This document shows positions 13,837 to 21,824 of a stretch of DNA of 25,559 nucleotides, in pieces (the stretch's first letter is position 1; each line of letters begins with the position of its first letter). Both the position numbers and the translations under genes were made by a program. The notes below the pieces were generated by a model that searched no databases, was not told the DNA's origin, and saw only the letters and a program-made list of their open reading frames with translations. The DNA comes from an uncultured Candidatus Saccharibacteria bacterium. Lineage in GTDB: Bacteria; Patescibacteria; Saccharimonadia; Saccharimonadales; JAEWBQ01. Location of the stretch: positions 1-25,559 of the forward strand of contig CAMPGV010000009.1 in assembly GCA_946885745.1 (NCBI GenBank), given 5' to 3'.

Positions 13837-15288
13837 ATGGGTAGAAAAGTAACCGATTATCTTCTTTATCGCTGGCGCTATATTCTCGGCTATGGCGTTA
13901 TTGGACTTATCGTTGTCTCACTCCTTATCGTAGCGACACTTTTTGTACCAGGTGCACTCAGCCAGGAGGAAATGCAGAGCGTGGTGACAAGCAGCCAGCC
14001 TCTCAAGTCGCTCGACCCATCACTCATCGTCAACTTCCCATATCATCTACTGCAGCGAGCCAGCCTTAGTTTATTCGGCGTCTCAATCCTCAGCATTAAA
14101 CTGCCGTCACTCATTTTGAGTCTGCTTTCAATTATCGGCATGTTCCTACTGCTGCGCGGATGGTTCCGTCACAACGTCGCCGTTCTCACGACACTGCTCA
14201 TTGTCACAACAGGGCAGTTCCTTTTCTTGAGTCAACACGGTACGCCGGGTATTATCTCCGTGTTCTGGACAGTATGGATGCTTGTTGCTGCGCTTATGAT
14301 TTCGCGTCGAGCACGCCTTGGGTGGCTCTGGAAGATTATCCTTGCAGGTGTCGTTGCACTCAGTCTCTATACACCACTAAGTATCTACGTTGTTATTGCA
14401 CTTCTTAGTGCAGTGACACTCCACCCACATCTGCGATATATCGTTCGTCGACTACCAAAGCTCAAAACCGCCCTGGCTATTATCGTTGGTCTTATCTTAC
14501 TTGCACCGCTAGCCTACACCATCTGGCAGCACCCGCAGACTGGACTCACACTCCTAGGTGTACCGCAGGGGAGCTTTGATATTAAAGCAAACACCGTGGC
14601 TGCACTTGGCAACTACCTTGACTTCATGTCGCCGGCTCACGGCATCTACATGGCACCTCTTTACGGTATCGGCTCACTCGCGCTTATCATTCTTGGCGTC
14701 CTCAGATTATTTACCGCCACCTATACCGCTCGTAGCTACATCATCACCGCGTGGGTCATCCTACTGATTCCAGTTGTCATCTTAAATCCTGATTCTGTCG
14801 GCGCTACGTTCGTGCCAGCACTATTATTGATGGCTATGGGTGTCGCTTCGCTGATATCAATGTGGTACAGTCTTTTCCCGCGCAACCCTTACGCCCGTAT
14901 CGTTGGCCTTGTGCCACTAATCATCCTGATGGGCGGTATGCTCTTAACGAGCGTTGATCGCTATATCAATGGCTACTCATACAACCCAACTCTAGCTTCT
15001 CAGTTCTCTAAAGATCTACAGCTCCTCAATCGCCGCATGGCGATGAACGCCCATGCTCCAGCGACACTCGTCGTTACCGAATCTGAACGACCATTCTATG
15101 AAGTTGTTGCCAAATATAACGGTCGGCTCACCGTTCTCACAAGCACGCCAGCTACATTACCACCGACGGTCATTATCAGCAGAGAAGCGCACAAGCCCCT
15201 TGAAAACGCCACGCCAACACGAATCGTCACAAGCCCGGCTGCCGAGGATAGTGCACGCTTCTACGTCTACAAAACAGATCAAAAATAG
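13837..15288 (+). CDS. GT-C family glycosyltransferase, multi-pass membrane
   Basis: A 483-residue polytopic protein with about ten membrane segments and a soluble C-terminal domain (about 385-483). The arrangement resembles the ArnT/PMT superfamily, which transfers sugars from polyprenyl-phosphate carriers outside the membrane. An acidic pair E44-E45 in the first extracytoplasmic loop (SQEEMQSV) is where the catalytic acidic motif sits in that superfamily. It is followed by FPYHLLQRASLSLFGVSI and LPSLILSLLSIIG, typical of the second and third helices. It could glycosylate surface polymers or pilins. It interrupts the usual dnaX-ybaB-recR order. Confidence 0.75.
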   Translation: MGRKVTDYLLYRWRYILGYGVIGLIVVSLLIVATLFVPGALSQEEMQSVVTSSQPLKSLDPSLIVNFPYHLLQRASLSLFGVSILSIKLPSLILSLLSIIGMFLLLRGWFRHNVAVLTTLLIVTTGQFLFLSQHGTPGIISVFWTVWMLVAALMISRRARLGWLWKIILAGVVALSLYTPLSIYVVIALLSAVTLHPHLRYIVRRLPKLKTALAIIVGLILLAPLAYTIWQHPQTGLTLLGVPQGSFDIKANTVAALGNYLDFMSPAHGIYMAPLYGIGSLALIILGVLRLFTATYTARSYIITAWVILLIPVVILNPDSVGATFVPALLLMAMGVASLISMWYSLFPRNPYARIVGLVPLIILMGGMLLTSVDRYINGYSYNPTLASQFSKDLQLLNRRMAMNAHAPATLVVTESERPFYEVVAKYNGRLTVLTSTPATLPPTVIISREAHKPLENATPTRIVTSPAAEDSARFYVYKTDQK

Positions 15289-15290
15289 CG

Positions 15291-15296
15291 TATACT
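15291..15296 (+). promoter_or_regulatory. -10 element of ybaB-recR
   Basis: TATACT just after the glycosyltransferase stop. The leader contains GGAGAGGA (15313-15320), 10 nt before the ybaB ATG. Confidence 0.45.
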
Positions 15297-15330
15297 ATAA
15301 GAAGTAAACGACGGAGAGGAATATACCGAT

Positions 15331-15621
15331 ATGGCTTTTGATCAAATGAAAATGCTTGCAAAACTACAGAAGGCTCAAAAAGAGCTTAAGAAAGAAATTG
15401 TTGAAGTTGATGCCGGTGAAGGCGCTGTGATTGTTCAAATCAACGGCGAGCTGAAAGTGCAGAGCATCAAGATTGACCCTAGCCGCGTCGACCTCGAAGA
15501 CATTGAAGAGCTTGAAGGCTGGATCCAGGCAGCTATCCGCGACGGTATGGCAAAGGCGCAGGAAATTGCTGCCGAAAAAATGAAGCCCCTCATGGGCGGC
15601 CTGGGCAACCTCGGCCTTTAA
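15331..15621 (+). CDS. ybaB: Nucleoid-associated protein, YbaB/EbfC family
   Basis: A 96-residue DNA-binding dimer of the YbaB family, with an N-terminal amphipathic helix (MLAKLQKAQKELKKEI), a central sheet (GEGAVIVQINGELKVQSIKID) and a C-terminal helix ending in the Gly-rich GGLGNLGL. It lies 12 nt upstream of recR, the standard ybaB-recR pairing. Preceded by a purine-rich ribosome-binding site. Confidence 0.95.
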   Translation: MAFDQMKMLAKLQKAQKELKKEIVEVDAGEGAVIVQINGELKVQSIKIDPSRVDLEDIEELEGWIQAAIRDGMAKAQEIAAEKMKPLMGGLGNLGL

Positions 15622-15633
15622 CTCAGGACGATC

Positions 15634-16248
15634 ATGACACAACTACTTCCATCAGCGCTCACCCGAGCCATTGATGAGCTTGGGAAGCTACCTGGAGTAG
15701 GCGCGCGTACCGCTGAACGCTACGCGTATTTCTTGCTACGTGCAAATTCACAAACCAGTGCCTCACTTGCACGTGCACTTGCGGAGCTTCACTCTGGCGT
15801 TAAAACTTGTCCGATCACATTTGCGCTCATTGATGCCGATGAGGACGTGTCATCTCTCTACAGCGACCCTGATCGCAACAAAAAACTCGTGGCCGTCGTC
15901 GAAGAGCCACTTGATATTGTGGCTCTAGAGCGCACCGGACAGTTCAAGGGCACTTACCATGTTCTCGGCGGGGCAATCTCCCCGATCGACGGCATCGGCC
16001 CGGAGCAGCTGCACATTCCGGAGCTACTCGATCGCCTTGCGCGTGACGAGGCAGAAGAGGTGATTATCGCCACTAACGCCAGTGTCGAAGGCGAGTCAAC
16101 CGCACTCTTCTTACAGCGCCTCATTCAGGAAGCAGGGATCGATATCAAGATGACCCGCCTTGCACGCGGCATACCGGTTGGCGTTGACCTTGAATACGCT
16201 GATCAGATCACTCTCAGTCATGCGCTCGAGGGCAGACGACTTCTGTAA
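15634..16248 (+). CDS. recR: Recombination mediator RecR, zinc finger degenerate
   Basis: Acts with RecF/RecO in loading RecA at gaps. The 204-residue protein has the helix-hairpin-helix LPGVGARTAERYA (19-31), the Toprim domain (VAVVEEPLDIVALE, DGIGPEQL, ATNASVEGE) and the C-terminal RLARGIPVGVDLEYAD...LSHALEGR. The four-Cys zinc finger between them is eroded: only Cys59 remains and the second CxxC has become DVSSLYSDPDR. CAGGA is 6 nt before the ATG. The reading frame is otherwise intact and the flanking motifs are conserved, so the protein is probably functional. Confidence 0.96.
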   Translation: MTQLLPSALTRAIDELGKLPGVGARTAERYAYFLLRANSQTSASLARALAELHSGVKTCPITFALIDADEDVSSLYSDPDRNKKLVAVVEEPLDIVALERTGQFKGTYHVLGGAISPIDGIGPEQLHIPELLDRLARDEAEEVIIATNASVEGESTALFLQRLIQEAGIDIKMTRLARGIPVGVDLEYADQITLSHALEGRRLL

Positions 16249-16280
16249 CGGTACCTATCCAAGCGTACCTCTGTTACAAT
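16244..16280 (+). promoter_or_regulatory. Inverted repeat overlapping the -10 of the DHH gene
   Basis: TGTAAC-GGTAC (16244-16254) is mirrored by GTACC (16265-16269), three unpaired bases, and GTTACA (16273-16278). The right arm overlaps the -10 hexamer TACAAT (16275-16280), which ends 7 nt before the ATG at 16288. The left arm includes the recR stop codon. Confidence 0.5.
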
Positions 16281-16287
16281 AGTGACA

Positions 16288-17283
16288 ATGTTCGACACTG
16301 CAAAACAACTCATCAACGACGCCAAAAAAATCATCATTATCCAGGCCGAAAATCCTGACGGCGACAGCCTAGGAAGCAGCCTTGCGCTTGAAGAAATTTT
16401 AGGTGACCTCAATAAAACAGTCCACCTCTATTGCCCGGTAGAGATCCCGAAGTACATGCGCTACATCAACGGATGGGATCGTGTTTCCTGTGATTTTGCT
16501 ACTGATGCTGATTTAGCGATTATCGTTGACACCGCCGCCGCCGTCCTTCTGTCCAAGGTGCTCGAAACACCAGGCGCCCGTCATTTCCTCGAGACCCATC
16601 CGGTGCTCGTTATTGACCACCATACCACCGAATCAAACCTCAGTTTTGAACACACCATGCTGAGTGCAGAGGCAGTTGCAACCAGCGCAGTAATCTACGA
16701 ACTAGCCACGGCAGCCGGCTGGTCAATTAACCCGCAAGCCGCCGAGGATATGCTTATTGCACTCATGAGCGACAGTCTAGGCCTCACGACCCAAAATGTC
16801 ACTCCGCAGACGTTCTTTGTCGCAGGCAAGCTCACTGAGTTAGGCGCCAGCAACGCCGTCATTGAAGAGCGTCGTCGCGAGTACATGAAAAAATCACCAG
16901 AAATCCTTGCCTACAAGGGAGAGCTTATCGGCCGCATCGAGTATTTACTTGGCGGCAAGCTGGCAGTCGTACATATCCCATGGGAAGATATCCGACAGTA
17001 CAGCGATCAATACAACCCAAGCGTGCTTGTACTCGACGAAATGCGACTCGTTGAAGGTGTTGCGATAGGTGTCGCTATAAAAACCTACCCTGATGGCAAA
17101 ATTACCGGTAAGCTTCGCGGCAACCTCCCAATCGCCGAGCAGGTAGCAGGCTACTTCGGTGGCGGTGGCCATGAGTACGCCGCAGGCTTCCGTGCTTACG
17201 AAAGTTACGATACGATTATCAAAGAATTAATTGACGCAACAGACAAGGCAATTCGCAACTATGACTCAGCTCACTCTGCATAA
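16288..17283 (+). CDS. DHH/DHHA1 phosphoesterase, NrnA-like
   Basis: Member of the family that includes nanoRNases and pAp phosphatases. Motifs: ENPDGDSLGS (21-30, with Asp24 and Asp26), IIVDTA with Asp81, the signature Asp110-His111-His112, MSDSLG with Asp162, and the DHHA1 motif GGGGH (291-295). The His normally four residues before the first motif-I Asp is Ala20 here, which may alter metal binding. The GTG at 16282 is rejected: it would leave only 1 nt after the -10, and no Shine-Dalgarno site exists. The 331-residue length is normal. The end overlaps cysS by 23 nt. Confidence 0.88.
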   Translation: MFDTAKQLINDAKKIIIIQAENPDGDSLGSSLALEEILGDLNKTVHLYCPVEIPKYMRYINGWDRVSCDFATDADLAIIVDTAAAVLLSKVLETPGARHFLETHPVLVIDHHTTESNLSFEHTMLSAEAVATSAVIYELATAAGWSINPQAAEDMLIALMSDSLGLTTQNVTPQTFFVAGKLTELGASNAVIEERRREYMKKSPEILAYKGELIGRIEYLLGGKLAVVHIPWEDIRQYSDQYNPSVLVLDEMRLVEGVAIGVAIKTYPDGKITGKLRGNLPIAEQVAGYFGGGGHEYAAGFRAYESYDTIIKELIDATDKAIRNYDSAHSA

Positions 17284-18688
17284 CACCCTGACAAAACAGC
17301 TCGAAGTTTTCACGCCGCTGCATAATGAGCATGTGTCGCTCTACACCTGTGGACCCACCGTATACAACTATCTCCATGTCGGCAACTGGGCAGCCTACAT
17401 CTACTGGGATACACTCGTCCGCACACTAGGTGCAAACGGTTATATTGTCGAGCGCGTTATGAATATCACCGATGTTGGCCACCTCACGAGCGACGCCGAC
17501 GAAGGTGAGGATAAGCTTGAAAAGGGCGCTCGTCGCGAGGGCAAGACCGCATGGGAAGTTGCCGAATTCTACGGCAGCGACTTCCTACAGGGAATGCTCA
17601 AATTAAACCTCATTACGCCCGACCATATCACAAAGGCAACAGCCTACATCCCTCAGCAGCTAGAGCTGGTGCGAACTCTTAAGCAAAAGGGCTTCACGTA
17701 TGAAATTGAGGACGGTATCTACTTTGATACCGCGAAGTTCCCGACATACGCCAGCTTCGCGGGACTTGATCTTCAAGCTCAACGAGCGGGCGCTCGTGTT
17801 GAGTTTAATAGCGAAAAGCGCAATCCAAGTGACTTTGCGCTCTGGAAGTTCAGCCCCTTAGGCGAGCAACGTGACATGGAGTGGGAAACACCCATTGATT
17901 TACTCGACACACCGAGCGATACACCTCGAATGGGCTTCCCCGGCTGGCATCTCGAATGCTCGGCTATGGCAATGAGTATCCTCGGTAATCACATCGATAT
18001 CCATACAGGCGGTATTGACCATATCCCGGTTCATCATACTAACGAGATCGCTCAGTCGGAAGCAGCCAGTGGCGAAAAGTTTGCCAACTACTGGCTCCAC
18101 AACAACCATCTGAAATCAAATGGCACCAAAATCAGTAAAAGCCTCGGCAATGGCTACACACTAGGCGATCTTGCAGAGCGCGGCTACACGCCACTCGATT
18201 ACCGTATGTTTGTTCTTCAGAGTCACTACATGAGTGAAGGTAACTTTACGTTCGACAACCTAACTGCCGCCAAGAGCCGCCTGCGACATTGGCGCTCCGT
18301 TGCTGCGCTTCGTCATCAGATTGCAGAAGAAGGTACCTTATCTTTCAAAGAGACCGCAGACGCAATTCTTGAAGCATTAAATGCAAACCTGGGCGCACCA
18401 ACCGCACTCCAGCTTATCGACGATGCGTTTGCCCGCATAGACAGTAATCCTACCGAAGTAGGCAAAACCGAGCTGAGCGATCTTTTAACTACTATTGATG
18501 AGCTCTTAGGGCTTGATTTACATGGAACGACACCTGATATTAGCGTGGAGCAAAAAGCCTTAATTAAACGCCGCGCAGAAGCCCGCGACGCAAAAGACTG
18601 GGCGACCTCTGACGCACTTCGCGATGAACTCGCCAGCAGTGGGGTCATGGTGCGCGATACACCCCAGGGCCAAATTTGGGAATACTAA
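17261..18688 (+). CDS. cysS: Cysteinyl-tRNA synthetase
   Basis: Class I synthetase charging tRNA-Cys. The 475-residue protein has the HIGH-type motif HVGN (39-42), KMSKS-type KISKS (290-294) and the zinc-site residues Cys30, Cys233, His258 and Glu262 all in place. Other family signatures are MNITDVGH, DFALWKF and GWHLECSAM. ATG 17261 is preferred because TCGPTVYNYLHVGN then falls at the usual distance from the N-terminus; the upstream in-frame ATG at 17231 adds ten residues inside the DHH gene. The start overlaps the DHH gene, indicating co-transcription. Confidence 0.97.
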   Translation: MTQLTLHNTLTKQLEVFTPLHNEHVSLYTCGPTVYNYLHVGNWAAYIYWDTLVRTLGANGYIVERVMNITDVGHLTSDADEGEDKLEKGARREGKTAWEVAEFYGSDFLQGMLKLNLITPDHITKATAYIPQQLELVRTLKQKGFTYEIEDGIYFDTAKFPTYASFAGLDLQAQRAGARVEFNSEKRNPSDFALWKFSPLGEQRDMEWETPIDLLDTPSDTPRMGFPGWHLECSAMAMSILGNHIDIHTGGIDHIPVHHTNEIAQSEAASGEKFANYWLHNNHLKSNGTKISKSLGNGYTLGDLAERGYTPLDYRMFVLQSHYMSEGNFTFDNLTAAKSRLRHWRSVAALRHQIAEEGTLSFKETADAILEALNANLGAPTALQLIDDAFARIDSNPTEVGKTELSDLLTTIDELLGLDLHGTTPDISVEQKALIKRRAEARDAKDWATSDALRDELASSGVMVRDTPQGQIWEY

Positions 18689-18700
18689 CTATTCACTCTT

Positions 18701-18737
18701 CATAAAATAACCCGCATCACGTGCGGGTTATTTTATG
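18701..18737. terminator. Bidirectional terminator between cysS and the AI-2E gene
   Basis: A perfect 16-bp stem (18701-18716 with 18722-18737) with a five-base loop, A-rich on the left arm and T-rich on the right, between two converging genes. It can serve both directions. Confidence 0.92.
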
Positions 18738-18752
18738 TACCATATACAAAAC

Positions 18753-19886
18753 TTAGGCTTCTTCGTGTTTCAACTTTTTCACAAGTTTTGCCATAGGTTT
18801 ATCATTTTCAACACGCCTATGTCGCGCACGACTAAGATACTCGTCGAGCAATACCTTTACGCAGCCGGCAATTGGGATCGAGATAATACCACCCGCCAAG
18901 CCAAACATATACAGACCGATTGTCACAGATGCAAGCACGGCAAGAGCAGATAACTCAACTTTCTTTGACTGAATAGTCGGGGAGACAAAGTTATTTTCAA
19001 CCTGCTGGTAGACAACAAAGAAGATAATAAAGACAACCGCTGCTGTCACATCATTAAAGGCGAGTAGTAGGGAAATCAAAATACCACCAATTGTCGCACC
19101 GAACATAGGGATAAGCGAAAGCGTGAATGCAATCGCAACCGTTGGCAGCGCCAAGTTAGCAGGGATGTTAAAGAAGAAGCTAAGCGCAAACACAACAAGT
19201 CCCGAAGCCAACGCACCAATCGCTGACACGGTTAACTGACCCGTCACGTAGCCGGTCACTACACCATACATGCGTCGCGCAACCGAGCGGTGACGTTCCA
19301 TGCGCTGCGGGTCACCGTAAATACCCCAGATACGCTTCATCCACATTGGACCCTCGACAAGCATCAAGAAGGAAAGAACCAGCACGAGAAGAAGCGACGT
19401 GAGCGCACCCACTACCGATCCCACGCCGGCTAAAATATTACGGCCGATATCTGCCGCCCAACCAGTGGCATTACCGCGGAATGACTCCACCGCACGATCA
19501 ACCTGAGGCTGCAGGTTATACTTTTCAACAAATGTATTGAGGCCCGTCCACTGACTGCGAGCATTTTCAACTAGACCAGGTACTGTGTCGGCAAACTTCA
19601 TCGTCTGCTGCGCCACAGGAGGCACGACAAGGAAAATAAACGTACCCAGGATAGCCACTACCAGCACATACGCCAACGCTGTACCAGCGACACGGCTACG
19701 ACCAGGCAGACGCTTGGCAAGTTGCGTTACAGGCGCATTCAAAGCAAGTGCCAAGAAGAAGGCGACGCCGAGGATAATAAGAGCAGTGCGAGCACTATAG
19801 ATGGCCAAAATAGCAAAGGCAAAGCCAATCACTACCAGCCAAAAACGAACAAATGTTTTGGTATCAATTTCAATGCGTACTTTCAT
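18753..19886 (-). CDS. AI-2E family transporter-like permease
   Basis: A 377-residue membrane protein of the AI-2E/UPF0118 family, whose members export varied small solutes; substrate unknown here. Pattern: two N-terminal membrane helices (about 14-50), a third (68-92), a long amphipathic periplasmic-type region (93-150), then helices including the family motif region FTLSLIPMFGATIGGI and the segment YQQVENNFVSPTIQSKKVELSALAVL, which is highly characteristic. The C-terminal tail is basic. TATACT ends 9 nt before the ATG and there is no Shine-Dalgarno sequence, so the leader is very short. It lies 18 nt after tgt. Confidence 0.92.
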   Translation of the reverse strand: MKVRIEIDTKTFVRFWLVVIGFAFAILAIYSARTALIILGVAFFLALALNAPVTQLAKRLPGRSRVAGTALAYVLVVAILGTFIFLVVPPVAQQTMKFADTVPGLVENARSQWTGLNTFVEKYNLQPQVDRAVESFRGNATGWAADIGRNILAGVGSVVGALTSLLLVLVLSFLMLVEGPMWMKRIWGIYGDPQRMERHRSVARRMYGVVTGYVTGQLTVSAIGALASGLVVFALSFFFNIPANLALPTVAIAFTLSLIPMFGATIGGILISLLLAFNDVTAAVVFIIFFVVYQQVENNFVSPTIQSKKVELSALAVLASVTIGLYMFGLAGGIISIPIAGCVKVLLDEYLSRARHRRVENDKPMAKLVKKLKHEEA

Positions 19887-19895
19887 AGTACTGTC

Positions 19896-19901
19896 AGTAT
19901 A
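19896..19901 (-). promoter_or_regulatory. -10 element of the AI-2E family gene
   Basis: On the minus strand TATACT (19901-19896), in the 18-nt gap behind tgt. No convincing -35; the gene may also be read through from tgt. Confidence 0.4.
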
Positions 19902-19904
19902 GCA

Positions 19905-21116
19905 CTATTTCACCTTAGAAGCGTAGTAGCGCTTAAGGAACGACTCCTTAAACTCAAAGAATGTACCATCCTTGATACTCTCGCGAATATCATCGACAAG
20001 CCGGACAATAAAGCGCTCATTATGGATCGTTGCAAGCGTATTCGATAGTAGCTCGCCAGCCTTAAATAGATGGTTGAGGTAGGCCGATGTATAGTTTTGA
20101 CAGACGTAGCAGTCACACTCACTGTCAAATGGCGTAAAGTCCTCACGATACTTGGCATTTGTAATATTCCTGCGACCATCGCGCGTATAAAGCGCACCGT
20201 TACGGCCAACTCGCGCAGGGGAAACACAATCAAATGTATCGGCGCCATTTTCAATACAAGCAAAAATATCATCCGGCTCGCTAATGCCAAGCATGTGACG
20301 TGGCTTCGCCTCCGGCAGCTCTTCACACATCCAGCGAACAATTTCACCAATATTTTCTTTTGTGAGCGCACCGCCAAGTCCAAAGCCGTCAAAATCCATA
20401 CCACCAAGAAAGCGTGAGCATTCACGGCGTAAATCTTCGTAGTTTGCACCCTGCACGACACCAAACAGCGCTTGTGGTGGACGATGTGAGCGTTCGGCAT
20501 TCAGTCGCTGATGCTCAGTGAGGCTGCGTACCGCCCACGGATGAGTGCGGTCCTTAAGTGACTCAACCTGATACTCATATGAATGATGAAGGGTCGTCAG
20601 TTCATCGAAAGCAAATGTTATATCTGCTCCGATCTGGTGCTGAATCCGCATAGAGACTTCAGGCGTAAAGCGGTGCCGAGAGCCGTCAAGATGCGACTTA
20701 AACATGACACCATCGTTATCAATCCAAGCTAGTTTTTCCTTCTTGGCAAGAGGCTTCTCGTCGGTCGTGCCGTCCATGTCGATTACTTTTTTAAACCCGA
20801 CACCGAGACTCATCACCTGAAAGCCACCGCTGTCAGTAAACGTAGGCTTATCCCAGTTCATAAAAGCATTCAAACCACCGGCTTTATCGACAATTTCTGC
20901 GCCCGGGCGAAGATACAGGTGATAGGCGTTAGCAAGTACCGCCTGCGCGCCGACGCCCTTAAGCTGCTCCGGGGTCAGCGCCTTAAGAGTTGCCTTGGTG
21001 CCAACAGGAATAAACGCTGGCGTTTCAATTGCGCCATGCGGTGTCGTGATCGTGCCGGTGCGGGCAAGGGCATTGTCCAGACGATGCGAGATAGTAAACT
21101 CCAAAGCTTTGGTCAT
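19905..21116 (-). CDS. tgt: tRNA-guanine transglycosylase
   Basis: Exchanges guanine-34 for a queuine precursor in GUN-anticodon tRNAs. The 403-residue protein shows TDSGGFQVMS with catalytic Asp95, LFGVVQGANYEDLR, GFGLGG, HMLGISEPDDI, nucleophile Asp296 in FDCVSPAR, and the zinc site Cys334, Cys336, Cys339 and His349. About 25 extra residues lie between GGFQVMSL and the GVMFKSHLDGS motif (about 105-132), which explains the length above the usual ~370. No queuosine biosynthesis genes are seen nearby, so the base substrate may be scavenged. The start has no Shine-Dalgarno; a weak TACGCT lies 7 nt upstream. Confidence 0.97.
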   Translation of the reverse strand: MTKALEFTISHRLDNALARTGTITTPHGAIETPAFIPVGTKATLKALTPEQLKGVGAQAVLANAYHLYLRPGAEIVDKAGGLNAFMNWDKPTFTDSGGFQVMSLGVGFKKVIDMDGTTDEKPLAKKEKLAWIDNDGVMFKSHLDGSRHRFTPEVSMRIQHQIGADITFAFDELTTLHHSYEYQVESLKDRTHPWAVRSLTEHQRLNAERSHRPPQALFGVVQGANYEDLRRECSRFLGGMDFDGFGLGGALTKENIGEIVRWMCEELPEAKPRHMLGISEPDDIFACIENGADTFDCVSPARVGRNGALYTRDGRRNITNAKYREDFTPFDSECDCYVCQNYTSAYLNHLFKAGELLSNTLATIHNERFIVRLVDDIRESIKDGTFFEFKESFLKRYYASKVK

Positions 21117-21123
21117 CCGTACT

Positions 21124-21164
21124 AGCGTACCACAGAGTAATTAGAGTAGTATACTTGGTATAGC
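21124..21164. promoter_or_regulatory. Divergent promoter region tgt / flavin reductase
   Basis: The palindrome AGTATACT (21148-21155) supplies a TATACT hexamer in both directions. Rightward there is also TGGTATAGC (21156-21164), an extended -10. Leftward, TACGCT (21129-21124) ends 7 nt before the tgt ATG. Confidence 0.45.
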
Positions 21165-21184
21165 ACAAGCAGAAAGGTATCCTT

Positions 21185-21754
21185 ATGTCTGAAACGATTA
21201 CTATTGCCGTTATCGCCGGCACTACCCGCGCACAGCGTCTTTCTCCAAACGCAGCCCATTATATTGCTGACTTCGGCCGTCAGATGAGAGGTGTTGAGAT
21301 TATCTACGTCGACCCCACTGACTTCCATTTTGCCGGTGATGGCAACGACCCGGAAGGGAAGGATCCTCGCTATACGACAATTGTCGAAAAAGCTGATGCT
21401 TTCTTTATTGTGACGCCAGAATATAACCATAGCTTCCCGGGAAGCCTCAAGCGCATGCTCGACAGCGAGCTCGCGCATTACAATCACAAACCAGTAGCTA
21501 TAGCTGGTGTCAGCAACGGAAACTGGGGTGGCGTCCGGGCTGTCGAACAACTATGCCTGGCCATCCGCGAACTTGGTCTTGTTGTCATGAGCTGGGATAT
21601 GTATTTTCCGTACATTCAAAATATCTTCGATGAAACAGGCGTGATGCAGGAGGAACATAAAGAACGGTACGACAAGCAAACCAGTAAACTCTATGGTGAG
21701 CTATTATGGTTTGCACGTATCCTTAAAAGCGCCCGCGATCATTCTCAGAATTAA
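21185..21754 (+). CDS. NADPH-dependent FMN reductase family protein
   Basis: A flavodoxin-fold flavoprotein using NAD(P)H to reduce FMN, quinones or similar acceptors. The 189-residue protein has a phosphate-binding loop GTTRAQRLSPN near the N-terminus, the highly characteristic TPEYNHSFPGSLKRMLD segment and a GVSNGNWGG flavin loop. Cytosolic. AAAGG (21173-21177) lies 7 nt before the ATG. It is monocistronic by spacing. The physiological acceptor cannot be told from sequence. Confidence 0.92.
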   Translation: MSETITIAVIAGTTRAQRLSPNAAHYIADFGRQMRGVEIIYVDPTDFHFAGDGNDPEGKDPRYTTIVEKADAFFIVTPEYNHSFPGSLKRMLDSELAHYNHKPVAIAGVSNGNWGGVRAVEQLCLAIRELGLVVMSWDMYFPYIQNIFDETGVMQEEHKERYDKQTSKLYGELLWFARILKSARDHSQN

Positions 21755-21757
21755 CTA

Positions 21758-21786
21758 TTGCGCAAGCCTCCTCGGCAAGGTATAAC
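21758..21786 (+). promoter_or_regulatory. Promoter of the 267-aa gene
   Basis: TTGCGC (21758-21763), 17-nt spacer, TATAAC (21781-21786), about 38 nt before the ATG at 21825. Confidence 0.55.
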
Positions 21787-21824
21787 ATAAGCATGAAGTA
21801 CGCACTGAGGCAAAGTGACTAGCA

